A stretch of 64,000 bases of DNA from Burkholderiaceae bacterium DAT-1 (GCA_019084025.1 JAHRBI010000001.1:186001-250000); one strand, 5' to 3'. Positions 1 to 9,997 are shown, counted from the stretch's first letter. Notes: generated by a model from the sequence alone, not told the origin. Made by a program: numbers and translations.

Positions 1-3
1 CGA

Positions 4-17
4 GGTCGCCTTTTTTA
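4..17 (+). terminator. 3' half of a possible terminator cut by the window edge
   Basis: The first bases contain GGTCGCC followed by six T. This looks like the descending arm and T-tract of an intrinsic terminator whose ascending arm lies outside the window. The stem cannot be confirmed. The rest of 18-200 shows no gene. Confidence 0.3.
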
Positions 18-200
18 TGTACTCTGTTCGACGCCGGCCATGACACCTGCCACCGTGGCATCCGGTATCGACGTCAACCGATTATCGCCCGCACTTCACC
101 ATCGTTCACTGATGGAACACATCTTGCTCGGTTAGCTCACCGTTCATGCGCGTTTGCCCTTTTCCGGCACACGCAAGAAACCAACCCGGTGAGATCTGCC

Positions 201-3200
201 ATGGCTGCTACTTCCATTATTCCTGCACTCACAACCGCCCAGATTGCGGGATTGTCGACTCAGTCGATTGCGCTGTTTACCACGCTGGATATCTCGCTAC
301 TGAACTCGGCGCAGACGCAGGCGCTCAACACAGCGCATATCCAGACACTGGATACCCGGCAGGTTGTCGCACTCACCAGTAATAGCCTTACCGCCTTTAC
401 CACCGCGCAGATTCAAGCACTCACTACCCGCGAAATGGTGTCCCTCAGTACCAGCCAGCTGCTGCGGTTTAACAGCGTGCAACTGCAAGCACTGACCAGT
501 ACAGAAGTAGCAGCGCTCAGCACAGCACAGATTAATAAGCTAAGCACCTTTACCTTGAATGGCATGGGGACTAGCCAGCTGGTGTCGCTCACCACCAAAC
601 AGCTGCTGGCACTCAATAGTATCCAGCTCAATACGCTGAATACCGACCTACTCGACAGTCTGACTACCGCACAAATCGCTAATCTGGCCACCAACCAGAT
701 CGCGGCGCTCAGCTCAAGCGTCATCATCAATTTCACGACAGCACAGCTGCAGGCAATGACCACACGGGAGTTTGCGGCACTCAAGGTAGAGGGCTTAAAT
801 GCCTTGAGCTCTTCGCAATTACAGATTCTGGAAACGGCAGATGTCGCCGCCCTGACGACGGCACAAATTGCCGGAATGAACGACAATCAGATTGCCGCTT
901 TCACCACGGCGCAACTCGCCGTATTCAGTACAGCCCAGATGACTGCACTGAGCGCCGCCGATCTGAGCTTACTGAACAGCACTCAGATCGATACCTTTTC
1001 GGCAACACAAATCCGCGCGCTGACGTCGACCCAGCTAAACGGCATGAATGCCTCGCAATTGCAGGTGTTCACCACTGCACAAACTGCTGCGCTGAGCACA
1101 CGCCAGATATTCGGTCTTGGCTCGGATCAACTGTCCGCACTCACCACTGCTGCGCTATCCAACCTGAATACCAGCCAGATTGCGGCCATCAATACAAATG
1201 CCTTATCCGGACTGAGTACGGCACAAGTTCAGTCGCTGACGACGAGTGAGTTTGCCGCCCTGACGACTACACAGCTCAATGCCTTGAGTGATGCACAGAT
1301 TAACAATCTGACCACAGCAGAAGTCACCGCGCTGACGACGCGGCAGCTAGCCGGTTTGTCCGGGCGCGCATTGGGTGAAATTCTCGACACGCTGGCAGGC
1401 TCGCTTACCACGTCGCAGGTTAGCCTGATCACCACCACCGCGCTGAATAGCTTGAATTCATCTCAGCTCGATGCCCTGAGCACCAGCCAGATTGCTGCCA
1501 TGCGTACCACGCAACTGGCGCTCCTGAATACGCAAAGCTTGAACTGGCTGACCACAGCACAAATCGCCGCCTTTACCACCAGCCAGATGGCAGGGCTATC
1601 GGTATCGGGCGTCAGCAGCTTATCCAGCAACCAGATCCAGATCCTTGGTACCAGCCAGATTGCTGCATTGAAAACCAGCCAGCTGGCGGGCCTCAGTCTG
1701 AGTCAGCTGGATGCGCTGACCACCGCTCAGGTCGCCGCGTTGAATACCGCCCATATTGCCAGTTTGAGTCTTGCCAGTCTGAATAGCCTGGAATCCAATC
1801 AACTCGCGGCATTTACCACCAGTGAAATCGCAGCGCTGACAAGCAGTCAGCTTGCCAATTTGAATACCAGTTTGCTGCAAACATTGCTTACCAGCCAGAT
1901 TGCCGCACTAACCACCACTCAGGTGGCCAGCTTGTCTGCAGCGACCTTGAGCAGCCTGACTGCCACCGAATTACAGGCAATGGAAACCGTGGATATTGCC
2001 GCGATTCGCAGCACAGTGCTGAATGCGCTGGATAGCAATGTGATTCAGGCGCTGACCACGGCGGAAATTGCAGCGCTCACCACACGGCAGATTTATGGCC
2101 TCACCAGCCTGAGCATCAATAACTTCAATACGACGCAACTGGCGGCGCTCACCACCGGCCAGACACTGGCGCTGAATAGTATCGTTCTGAACAATCTGGC
2201 CACCACGCAGCTGCAAATCATGCCGACCAGCCAGATTGCCGCGCTGAAAACTTCCCAGATTGCCGCACTCAGCACACAGGCCTTTACCGGCCTCAGCAAC
2301 AGTCAGCTTGCTGCACTAACAACCATGCAGATGGGAGCCATTTCCGGTGCTAACCTGAATGCGCTGCAAGCCAGCCAATTACAACTTTTCAATAGCAATC
2401 AGATTGCCTCGCTATCGATTAGCCAAATCATTGCGTTGAACACCACCGCCTTTAGCGCCCTCACGACAGCTCAAATTTCCGCACTGACTGCCGTACAAAC
2501 TGCAGCCATTGCCACGGATGATCTGGTGAGCCTGGGTACCGCGGACATTCAGGCTTTCCAGACGACCCAGATTGCAGCCCTGACCGGCAAGCAGTTGGTG
2601 ATGCTCACCTCTGCACAGCTTGGCATCCTGAACAGTGCGCAAATCGGTGCCCTTACTGCCGCCCAGATTGCTGCCCTGAACAGCACTAATATTGATGGCC
2701 TCACCACGACCGGGCTGCAACTGCTGACAACATCGCAAGTTGGATCGCTGAATTCAATGGTGATCACTACGCTGGATGCATCCGAGCTGACGGCGCTCAC
2801 CACCAATCAACTGAGCGCCCTGAGCGCCAGCCAGCTCAATCGGCTTAACTCCACGCAGCTGCAGTCCTTGCTCACCAGTCAGATGGCTGGACTCAACACC
2901 AATCAGCTGCCCGGCTTATCGACATTTGTGATTGCCAATCTCACCACGGCGGAGCTGGCAGTGCTGGATACCAATCAACTGACCAGCCTGACTGCTACGC
3001 AATTTGGCGCCATGAGCAGTACGGCAATTGTGTCACTGACAACCATGCAACTCAGCGCCATGACCACCCAGGATTTGCCGGGATTGAATACGGTTGATCT
3101 GAATGCGCTCAGTGCCGCGCAGCTGCAATTGTTCAACAGCAATCAGATTGCAAGCCTCACCAATGCCCAGATCGCAGGTCTGAATAGCGCCCAAATTGCC

Positions 3201-6200
3201 AATCTACTCACCTCGCAATTTGCCGCACTGGCCAGCAGCCAGATCGCTGCACTGAATACGGTGACACTGGGTTACTTGTCGACTGCCGATATTCAGGCGA
3301 TGACTACCGTTCAGATCAGCGCGATCAACTCGACGGATCTGAACGCACTCACCACGACGCAGCTGCAATCCTTCCTGACCAGTCAGATCGCCGCGCTCAG
3401 CAATAGCCAGGTGGGCACGCTAAATACCACGACCGTCAGCAATCTACTGATCGCAGAACTGGATGCCCTCACCACCACACAGATGAGCGCCTTGAGCTCG
3501 GGTGCACTGAATTGTCTGAATTCTGCACAGCTGCAATCATTGTCCACCGCCCAAATCGCGGCATTATCGACCGCTCAGATCGGCCAGCTGAGCCAGACGC
3601 AAGTTCAGACCTTGCTCACCGCACAAGTCAGCGGTCTGACCACTGCACAGATTGCCGCACTCAATACGGCCACGGTGTCGTGGCTTGCCGCAGCGGACTT
3701 CAATGTCCTCAATAGCAGCCAGGTGGCCGCGCTTAGCGCGACCGGGCTGAATGTACTAAACAGCACGCAGTTGCAGGGGTTGAGCACTCAGGTGATCTCG
3801 GTATTCAACACTGCGCAGATTGCTGGCTTGAATCTGACACAGGTGCAAACCCTGCTGAGCAGCCAGCTCGCAACTATCAACACCGCCAGCATCATGGCAC
3901 TCAGTACGACGCAATTGCAGGTATTGAACAGCAGCGCCATCAACGCACTCAACACGGCACAGATCGTCGCTCTGACCAGCACCCAGCTGGCCAGCCTGAA
4001 TACCGATCAACTGGTCAGCCTGAATACTGCACAGGTTGCTGCTGTCACCACCACCGATTTGCTGAGCCTGGGCAATACCCAGCTGCATGCACTGCATACA
4101 GATCAGATTGCCGCGCTGACTACCGCACAGATTGCGGTACTGAATACTGCGCTCCTGCCGGCCCTCAGCATTGACCAATTGGATGCACTCAATAGCGCAC
4201 AGGTTCAGGCACTATCGACCCTCAGCCTGAACGCGCTGGATGTCAGCCAGCTGCAAGGTCTGCTGACCAGCGAAATCAATGTGATGACGACTGCGCAGAT
4301 TAATGGCTTGAATCTCACCTTGCTACAAAGCCTGACACAGGATCAAGTCGCGGCCTTTAATACGCAGCAGGTGGTTTCATTGGGTGCCATTGGCCTGAAT
4401 GTGCTGACCGCCACACAAATCGCTGCTTTGGAAACGGGTGATGTTGCCGTGCTGACAACACAGCAGATCAGCAAAATTGGCTCAACCGCACTGGGAGCAC
4501 TCACTCAGGATCAGATTGCCGCGCTGACTACCGGCCAGATCCAGTCCATGACCACCTCAGCCTTAAACGCCATGCAGTACTGGCAAGTGCAGGCCATCAA
4601 CACCACCGATATCGCAGCCTTGAGTACGACACAGATTGCGCGCGTTGGCACCAGCACCCTGAGTAACCTCAACCAGGATCAGATTGCTGCATTGACGACC
4701 ACACAGGTACAGGCACTCAGTACTACTAGCCTGAATAATCTGGCGGACTGGCAGCTGCGAGCCATTGAAACCACCGACATCGCCGTACTGAGCAGCAACC
4801 AGATCAAGGCTTTGAATTCGCTGGCAGTGAGTAACTTGAATACCCAGCAGATTGCAGCCCTTTCAACCATGCAGGTGAGCGTCATAAGCACGCAAGGTAT
4901 CAATGCCTTGTCGCAAACCCAGTTGCGTGCGCTGTCGACTGCCGATATCGCCGCGCTGACGGCTGCACAACTGAATGCCTTCACCACGCAGACGATCAGC
5001 AACTTCAATGTGGCACAGATTGAGGCACTGTCTACCGCACAGCTGGTGACACTGAATACGACCTTCCTCAATACACTGGACGTGCTGCAGATCCGTGCGC
5101 TGGACAGCGTAGACCTGCAGTCTCTCAGCACGGCGCAGGTATCGGCGCTGAACTCGAGCGCGGTCGGGAATATGCTGGGTAGTCAGCTTGCGGCGCTCAC
5201 CACCACGCAGCTTACTGTTTTAAGTACCGTGCAACTCAATGCGCTGGCAGCCCCGCAGTTGACCGCGCTCTCAACAGGACAGGTCGCTGCCCTGACCACA
5301 GCGCAGATCGCGGGCATCAATACCGCCACCCTCACCAGCTTGAGCCTCACTCAGTTGGCCTCGCTCACCACCGCGCAAGTCGTGTGCCTGACCAGCGTCG
5401 AGCTGAATGCACTGGATGGTCAGCAGTTACAAGCATTCACCACAGCCGAGCTCGCCGCACTGACCACCACACAGCTGATGAGCATGAATACAGCAGCGGT
5501 AAGCGGGTTTAGCGGTGCGCAGTTTGCTCTGCTGAACACCTCGCAGTTCACATCGCTCACGGCAGCACAGCTGAACAACCTCAGCGCCAGCCAGCTGCAG
5601 TCGCTGACAACCACTGAAATGTCGATCCTGACCACCACACAACTGACCGGACTGAGCTCACAGATGATCGGCAATCTGACCACTGCCGAAGTCGTGATGC
5701 TATCGACGACACAATTGAGCGTACTGGGCAAAGTACAGTCACAGGGCTTCTCGGTCGCCGATTACAACGCCATGAGTGCGGCTCAACAGGCCATTATCGA
5801 CGCCAACCTGCTCAAGCCATCCGGCCTGGTTGCAGCTGGCACATTGCTGATGAGCCAGCAAAGCCTGCTGGCCGGTAGCGAGGATGGATTCAGCATCCAG
5901 AGCCTGCTTGCACAAAGTAATGCCACCTCGGGCGCGAGCCATGATGGTTCAACGCTGACGGGCACCGCGGTACACAACGGGGAGCTAAACAATGTAATGG
6001 GCAACGGGGCAGGTTCGCTCGGTATACAAAGCATGCTGGATAAGCTCAATAGTAGCCTGGCTGCGCATGCCACACCACACGATGGGCGCACGCTGTCCCT
6101 GCCAGATAGCTGGGACAAGCAGCTTGGGCTGCAAACGGCCAGTCTCGCCGAACTCGAACGCACCGCCGGTAATGCCGGGTCACTGGGACAACTGGAGCTG

Positions 6201-6455
6201 AAATCCGGTCAGGCACTGGTGAGCCTGAACGCGGGAGACGTGCTGCACTTTGGTTCAACGCCAACCGTACATGCAACCGGAAGTAGTGCCACCCAGCAGA
6301 TGATCGTGCAAGGTACCCAAGCGCACACCCTGCAATTGGCCGATGGCAACTGGCATCATGCAGGGTCGGTAATGATTGATCAGGTGCACTATCAGGTCTT
6401 CCAGCAGGGAGATGCACAGGTGCTGGTTCAGAACGGGGTACATTTGATGTTTTGA
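201..6455 (+). CDS. Giant octapeptide-repeat protein, probable type I-secreted adhesin-like protein
   Basis: The gene encodes 2,084 residues. I chose ATG 201 because GGTGAG at 187-192 is a good ribosome site 8 nt upstream; a GTG at 189 in the same frame lies inside it. There is no N-terminal signal peptide. From nt 219 to 5738 the protein is an uninterrupted run of 8-residue repeats of the type [ILV]-x-[AGS]-L-[TSN]-[TS]-x-[QED]. The remaining ~238 residues are non-repetitive and end in a segment (GNWHHAGSVMIDQVHYQVF, then AQVLVQNGV and a hydrophobic tail) that resembles the C-termini of BapA-like type I-secreted adhesins. The secretion route is inference; no secretion genes are in the window. 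It contains only two Cys. Alternatives are a cytoplasmic or surface scaffold. The repeat family itself I do not recognise by name. Confidence 0.85.
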   Translation: MAATSIIPALTTAQIAGLSTQSIALFTTLDISLLNSAQTQALNTAHIQTLDTRQVVALTSNSLTAFTTAQIQALTTREMVSLSTSQLLRFNSVQLQALTSTEVAALSTAQINKLSTFTLNGMGTSQLVSLTTKQLLALNSIQLNTLNTDLLDSLTTAQIANLATNQIAALSSSVIINFTTAQLQAMTTREFAALKVEGLNALSSSQLQILETADVAALTTAQIAGMNDNQIAAFTTAQLAVFSTAQMTALSAADLSLLNSTQIDTFSATQIRALTSTQLNGMNASQLQVFTTAQTAALSTRQIFGLGSDQLSALTTAALSNLNTSQIAAINTNALSGLSTAQVQSLTTSEFAALTTTQLNALSDAQINNLTTAEVTALTTRQLAGLSGRALGEILDTLAGSLTTSQVSLITTTALNSLNSSQLDALSTSQIAAMRTTQLALLNTQSLNWLTTAQIAAFTTSQMAGLSVSGVSSLSSNQIQILGTSQIAALKTSQLAGLSLSQLDALTTAQVAALNTAHIASLSLASLNSLESNQLAAFTTSEIAALTSSQLANLNTSLLQTLLTSQIAALTTTQVASLSAATLSSLTATELQAMETVDIAAIRSTVLNALDSNVIQALTTAEIAALTTRQIYGLTSLSINNFNTTQLAALTTGQTLALNSIVLNNLATTQLQIMPTSQIAALKTSQIAALSTQAFTGLSNSQLAALTTMQMGAISGANLNALQASQLQLFNSNQIASLSISQIIALNTTAFSALTTAQISALTAVQTAAIATDDLVSLGTADIQAFQTTQIAALTGKQLVMLTSAQLGILNSAQIGALTAAQIAALNSTNIDGLTTTGLQLLTTSQVGSLNSMVITTLDASELTALTTNQLSALSASQLNRLNSTQLQSLLTSQMAGLNTNQLPGLSTFVIANLTTAELAVLDTNQLTSLTATQFGAMSSTAIVSLTTMQLSAMTTQDLPGLNTVDLNALSAAQLQLFNSNQIASLTNAQIAGLNSAQIANLLTSQFAALASSQIAALNTVTLGYLSTADIQAMTTVQISAINSTDLNALTTTQLQSFLTSQIAALSNSQVGTLNTTTVSNLLIAELDALTTTQMSALSSGALNCLNSAQLQSLSTAQIAALSTAQIGQLSQTQVQTLLTAQVSGLTTAQIAALNTATVSWLAAADFNVLNSSQVAALSATGLNVLNSTQLQGLSTQVISVFNTAQIAGLNLTQVQTLLSSQLATINTASIMALSTTQLQVLNSSAINALNTAQIVALTSTQLASLNTDQLVSLNTAQVAAVTTTDLLSLGNTQLHALHTDQIAALTTAQIAVLNTALLPALSIDQLDALNSAQVQALSTLSLNALDVSQLQGLLTSEINVMTTAQINGLNLTLLQSLTQDQVAAFNTQQVVSLGAIGLNVLTATQIAALETGDVAVLTTQQISKIGSTALGALTQDQIAALTTGQIQSMTTSALNAMQYWQVQAINTTDIAALSTTQIARVGTSTLSNLNQDQIAALTTTQVQALSTTSLNNLADWQLRAIETTDIAVLSSNQIKALNSLAVSNLNTQQIAALSTMQVSVISTQGINALSQTQLRALSTADIAALTAAQLNAFTTQTISNFNVAQIEALSTAQLVTLNTTFLNTLDVLQIRALDSVDLQSLSTAQVSALNSSAVGNMLGSQLAALTTTQLTVLSTVQLNALAAPQLTALSTGQVAALTTAQIAGINTATLTSLSLTQLASLTTAQVVCLTSVELNALDGQQLQAFTTAELAALTTTQLMSMNTAAVSGFSGAQFALLNTSQFTSLTAAQLNNLSASQLQSLTTTEMSILTTTQLTGLSSQMIGNLTTAEVVMLSTTQLSVLGKVQSQGFSVADYNAMSAAQQAIIDANLLKPSGLVAAGTLLMSQQSLLAGSEDGFSIQSLLAQSNATSGASHDGSTLTGTAVHNGELNNVMGNGAGSLGIQSMLDKLNSSLAAHATPHDGRTLSLPDSWDKQLGLQTASLAELERTAGNAGSLGQLELKSGQALVSLNAGDVLHFGSTPTVHATGSSATQQMIVQGTQAHTLQLADGNWHHAGSVMIDQVHYQVFQQGDAQVLVQNGVHLMF
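219..5738 (+). repeat. 230 tandem 24-bp (octapeptide) coding repeats
   Basis: The 5,520-nt tract equals exactly 230 x 24 nt, and the register at the start agrees with that at the end. No net insertion or deletion has disturbed the 8-residue phase. Typical units read IAALTTAQ, LNALSSSQ and LQSLTTTE. Codon usage differs between units, so this is an old, diverged protein repeat rather than recent slippage. Confidence 0.9.
4059..5738 (+). repeat. Ten 56-residue super-repeats (7 octads each)
   Basis: Within the octad array the C-terminal third shows a higher-order period of seven octads (168 bp). An octad usually starting LN (LNALDVSQ, LNVLTATQ, LNAMQYWQ, LNNLADWQ, INALSQTQ, LNTLDVLQ, LNALAAPQ, LNALDGQQ, LNNLSASQ; the first unit starts LLSLGNTQ) recurs every 56 residues, ten times in a row. 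Upstream of this tract the same LN octads recur at mixed spacings, including 7, 10 and 11 octads. Confidence 0.8.
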
Positions 6456-6474
6456 TGGCACCCCATGCGCCTCA

Positions 6475-6509
6475 GGCAGCCAACCAATCGGATGGCTGCC
6501 TTTCCTTTT
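6475..6509 (+). terminator. Intrinsic terminator after the repeat protein
   Basis: A perfect 8-bp stem, GGCAGCCA (6475-6482) and TGGCTGCC (6493-6500), has a 10-nt loop and is followed by TTTCCTTTT. Confidence 0.75.
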
Positions 6510-6574
6510 GTATGCAACTGGCGAATTGCACCAAGCACCAGTATCCTGATGAAATTACTCAAGGAGATGCCGCA

Positions 6575-7030
6575 ATGAACCGTCGCACCCTGCTTCAAAG
6601 CTCTGTTGCCCTCGCCGTTTCTTCTCTAGCTGTACATGCTGCAGACGCCGCAGACAAGCACAAACACCATCACCACGAAGCTGAATCCGGTGGCAACCCC
6701 TACGCTGCGCTGATCCACAGCACCGCCCATTGCCTGATGGCCGGTGAGGCCTGTCTGGCACACTGCATCAAGCTGATGGCCGATGGTGACGGATCGATGG
6801 GACCTTGCGCCACCACAGCCAATCAGATGCTGGCCCTGTGTGGCGCGCTGCAAAAACTCGCTTCGCAGCAATCTCCGCTGACGCCAGCACTTGCCAAGGT
6901 TGCACTGGAAGCCTGCAAGGCCTGTGAGGCCGAGTGCAAAAAGCACGAAAACCATCACAATACCTGCAAAGCCTGCCGCGAAGCCTGTACCGAGTGCATC
7001 AAGCAGTGTGAGGCTGTCGCCAAGGCTTAA
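6575..7030 (+). CDS. Csp1-like copper storage protein, Tat-exported, four-helix Cys-rich
   Basis: The gene encodes 151 residues; ATG 6575 follows AAGGAG at 6561-6566. The N-terminus MNRRTLLQSSVALAVSS is a twin-arginine signal. A His-rich linker (HKHHHH) follows. The rest is a DUF326-type four-helix bundle with 13 Cys, many spaced CxxxC (HCLMAGEAC, EACKACEAEC, CKACREACTEC). Methylotroph Csp1 also carries a Tat leader and 13 Cys that bind Cu(I) in the bundle core. The role is therefore likely periplasmic Cu(I) storage or buffering. The neighbouring copper receptor genes support this. The gene is monocistronic between two hairpins. Confidence 0.85.
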   Translation: MNRRTLLQSSVALAVSSLAVHAADAADKHKHHHHEAESGGNPYAALIHSTAHCLMAGEACLAHCIKLMADGDGSMGPCATTANQMLALCGALQKLASQQSPLTPALAKVALEACKACEAECKKHENHHNTCKACREACTECIKQCEAVAKA

Positions 7031-7033
7031 AGT

Positions 7034-7059
7034 GGACATGCTACCTTCACAGCATGTCC
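7034..7059. terminator. Inverted repeat between convergent genes
   Basis: GGACATGCT (7034-7042) and AGCATGTCC (7051-7059) form a perfect 9-bp stem with an 8-nt loop between the copper-storage gene and the convergent receptor gene. There is no T-tract on either side, so it may be a weak bidirectional terminator or an RNA-stabilising hairpin. Confidence 0.5.
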
Positions 7060-7092
7060 CCTATCGCCCCTCAAGGTAAAGCGTATCGATCA

Positions 7093-9024
7093 TCAGAACG
7101 ACACACTTGCCCCCAGTTGCGCCCATCGTCCCGGCATAGGATAGCCGGGACGATAGCCATAATGCCTGTCGAACATATTCTCAATTGAAACAAAGATTTC
7201 ACCCGTCTTGCCCAGCGCGGCCATTGGATAGGCAACCCGCGCATTGGCCACCGTAAAGCTGCCTACCTGTTCGGTATTGACCGCACCGGCAAATCGGGCA
7301 CGATTCAGTGCCCAGACCTCAGACTGGTATTGCGCATCCAGCGCAACCGACACCACACCCACTTTGCCATTGACACCAAGCGTCAGTGCGCGCGAAGGGG
7401 TATAGGGCAGATGATCGATATCCGGACTCAGCCGCGTGAAACCGGCAAAAGCCGACCACTCTCGGGACAGCGTATAGCGCAGCGATGCCTCGAGCCCCTT
7501 CATGCGATAGGCACCCAGATTGATGAATTGTGGTGGCGGCGGCACATCCGGCGGAAAGCCGAATACATAGCGATGCTCCACCTTGTCCGAGAACAGGCTG
7601 AGATCCAGTTGTACGCCTGATTCCGGTTTCAGGCGGATGCCGGCTTCCGCATGCTGAAGGGTTTCCGGCTCCAGCTGCTTCCAGCTCTCGCCAAGCGGCG
7701 GAATCAGCGACGCCAGTAAAGGCGTTTCAAGGCCGGGGTAATTGATGCCCTTGGACACATTGGCAAACAGGGTAGTACTGTCAGACACCAGTGATACGCC
7801 GAATTGCCCGCTGGAGGCGGACTTGAACACATTGTGGCTATCGTGCCGGATTGCAGCCGATGGAATCACCTGCCACTGATCATTCAATTGCAATTGCTGA
7901 CTGAACGCCGCCCACACCGATGTACGGGTAAAGTCAGGCGCGGTAAATCGGGCTTGCGGCGCCGGCGCAATGCGCTTGAACTGTGCCTCTCCGCCTAGCC
8001 GTTCATAATCCACGCCAGCCATGAGCAAGGCACCCTGCCAAGGCTGCAAAGATTCTTTCCAGCGCAATCCATTCATGGTGAAGTGGCTCAGCGTATCGCC
8101 ATCTTGAGCGGGTTGATTGAGCCAATCGCCATCCCCTTGATTGCGGTATACCTTCACTTCGCCAGACCAGTCGCCATGCTGATGCGACATCTGCACCGAT
8201 GCCAGCGTGGCACGCGTAACGTACTCAGGATGAACGGCTATAGGTGCGGCCCGCTCGTCACCCGGATCGCTGGCGGTATTGTCAACACTGAGTAAGTGGA
8301 CGGCCATTGCCCAGTGATCATCCAGCCTGTAGGCAAACCTGCCCATGACATTCGCCAGCTTGCCGTTAGCGCCGTTTCGGTGTCCATCCGAACGCGCATA
8401 TCCTTGTGCCAGCATAAAGTCAGTATCGCCTTGCTTACCAAGCAAGGTCGCCTGTTCTACGACCGTCGAAAAGCTACCCGCTGACAGGCGTGCATCCCCC
8501 TGAAATCCCTCGGTGCTTGCACGGCGAGACGTCAGATTCAAGGATGCAAAATGATTCCCATTTAACTGCAATTGCGGACTTTTAAAAACCGTAACCGACT
8601 GCATCCCGTTAATTGGTAGCAAATCCAGCAAAGGATGATTCCACAGCCCCATATAAAACGGCACGCCATCAATATAGGTTTTGATTTCGCTTCCCGGACG
8701 GCTCACGCCCATCCCGCGAATAAACACTGCGCCCCCCTGATCTCCGCCAAACGCCCCCACCGGGTTGTAGCGGGAAATCTGTACGCCGGGCGTTCGCCGC
8801 AACGCGGAAGCGGCATCCACCGCATTTTGGTCTCTCAGCTGCTTATCACTGACCACTGCGGATGTACCGGAAAATGCATCCAGACGAATGTCCTCGACAA
8901 TCGGCCGGGCGATGACTTCAATCGTATCAACCGTCTGCACGTTGGGAGTCGAAGCAGGTATCTCTGCCACTGCAGGCAGCGTGATTGCGCACAGCGCAAG
9001 TGTCATGGGGTGAAGCTTGAACAT
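7093..9024 (-). CDS. TonB-dependent outer-membrane receptor, probable copper uptake
   Basis: The protein has 643 residues: a signal peptide (MFKLHPMTLALCAITLPAVA), a TonB box-like DTIEVIA, a plug domain with FIRGMGVSRPGSEIKTYIDG at about residues 100-120, and a C-terminal beta-barrel ending in a Phe-terminated strand (LGASVSF). It lies 25 nt downstream of a copper-uptake-associated protein gene and belongs to the same leftward cluster as a DUF2946 gene. The substrate is inferred from this context and the adjacent Csp1-like gene; the receptor sequence itself does not prove copper. Confidence 0.8.
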   Translation of the reverse strand: MFKLHPMTLALCAITLPAVAEIPASTPNVQTVDTIEVIARPIVEDIRLDAFSGTSAVVSDKQLRDQNAVDAASALRRTPGVQISRYNPVGAFGGDQGGAVFIRGMGVSRPGSEIKTYIDGVPFYMGLWNHPLLDLLPINGMQSVTVFKSPQLQLNGNHFASLNLTSRRASTEGFQGDARLSAGSFSTVVEQATLLGKQGDTDFMLAQGYARSDGHRNGANGKLANVMGRFAYRLDDHWAMAVHLLSVDNTASDPGDERAAPIAVHPEYVTRATLASVQMSHQHGDWSGEVKVYRNQGDGDWLNQPAQDGDTLSHFTMNGLRWKESLQPWQGALLMAGVDYERLGGEAQFKRIAPAPQARFTAPDFTRTSVWAAFSQQLQLNDQWQVIPSAAIRHDSHNVFKSASSGQFGVSLVSDSTTLFANVSKGINYPGLETPLLASLIPPLGESWKQLEPETLQHAEAGIRLKPESGVQLDLSLFSDKVEHRYVFGFPPDVPPPPQFINLGAYRMKGLEASLRYTLSREWSAFAGFTRLSPDIDHLPYTPSRALTLGVNGKVGVVSVALDAQYQSEVWALNRARFAGAVNTEQVGSFTVANARVAYPMAALGKTGEIFVSIENMFDRHYGYRPGYPMPGRWAQLGASVSF

Positions 9025-9049
9025 AATGGATTCGCTCTTAGGCTGTAAA

Positions 9050-9496
9050 TTAGTGATGCGCTTGATGGTGTGAATGGTCTACCTGAGGGCTGCCGAATAA
9101 TGAAAACTGCCGGACACGCGCCGGATCGAATCGCTTTTCCGCTTCATTCAGCTGCTGAATCAAAGTCTTGGCATCAGATTCCGGCAGGCCGGCATCCTTC
9201 AGCTGTGCAAGCACTTTGAAGCCATCCCCGCCACATGCCACGATCGCCCACTTGCCACGATCCTTGCGCAACAGCGCCCGGCCACCGTGACTGCCCTGAA
9301 TCCAATCGGCGAGCGCATAGGCAGCGGTATGCACCACAGGATCGATTTCGACCCGGGCATCCGGACGATCATAGGTATGTGCGATCAACTGGCGAATCTC
9401 GCCCGCCTCGTTGGCAGTCGCAGCATGGGATACGGGCATGCAGCAAAGCGCAGCCAGCACCAAAGCGGCACGGCCGCTGTGCAAAAGCAGTTTCAT
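9050..9496 (-). CDS. Copper uptake system-associated periplasmic protein
   Basis: The protein has 148 residues with a signal peptide (LVLAALCCMPVSHA). The mature domain contains a conserved core (YALADWIQGSHGGRALLRKD, then WAIVACGGDGF) and a His-rich C-terminus, VDHSHHQAHH, suitable for metal binding. The domain matches what I recall of proteins annotated as copper uptake system-associated, found beside TonB receptors. It is immediately upstream of the TonB receptor and probably co-transcribed. The molecular function is unknown. Confidence 0.7.
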   Translation of the reverse strand: MKLLLHSGRAALVLAALCCMPVSHAATANEAGEIRQLIAHTYDRPDARVEIDPVVHTAAYALADWIQGSHGGRALLRKDRGKWAIVACGGDGFKVLAQLKDAGLPESDAKTLIQQLNEAEKRFDPARVRQFSLFGSPQVDHSHHQAHH

Positions 9497-9604
9497 GGTA
9501 TTTCCCGAATGGGACCGGCAACACGTGACAGCGCGAACGCCGGTCAGGTGGCAAAATCAGGGATGGTCCATATGGACTGCATCCCCGGACAAAGGCTGGC
9601 AGGG

Positions 9605-9997
9605 TTAAAGCGGAGGGGCACGACCCGGCGGCTGCAGGAATCGTGATAATGAGCGCACAGCAGGCGCAGCACGCTCGGCCGGATCGAGATGACGAAGGAC
9701 ATCATCCGGAATCCAGACATTGGACGGGGGCAATAATGCGTCGGATTGCGCATGCAGCATGCACCAGGGACAGACATCCCCGTGATCCAAGCCCGACGAA
9801 CCCGATGAAGAGATGAGTTCATTTTTGCCGGAAAGGCTTTGGGTCACCGCTGTTTTGCCACCCACCACAGGGCTAGTACACATCGACATGCGCAGATACT
9901 GGGTGCCCGAGGTACGGGCGAGCGCAGGCATCACACTTGCAGACAACAGTGCGATTAGCGCTAACCAGCGTGCGAGGTGGGCGGGGAAACGGTGCAT
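9605..9997 (-). CDS. DUF2946 protein (copper-cluster member)
   Basis: The protein has 130 residues. An N-terminal signal or anchor segment (WLALIALLSASVMPALA) is followed by a variable region, then the family hallmark CPWCMLH and a C-terminal PPGRAPP tail. DUF2946 proteins commonly neighbour copper TonB receptors; the biochemical role is unknown. The CxxC-plus-His motif could bind a metal. It is the first gene of the leftward cluster leading to the receptor at 7093-9024. A paralogue lies at 10722-11102 on the other strand. Confidence 0.75.
   Translation of the reverse strand: MHRFPAHLARWLALIALLSASVMPALARTSGTQYLRMSMCTSPVVGGKTAVTQSLSGKNELISSSGSSGLDHGDVCPWCMLHAQSDALLPPSNVWIPDDVLRHLDPAERAAPAVRSLSRFLQPPGRAPPL

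Noticed and set aside
219-5738. CRISPR array or DNA-level satellite
   Set aside because: The 24-nt periodicity is at the protein level with diverged codons and no spacer structure; it is one long coding frame.
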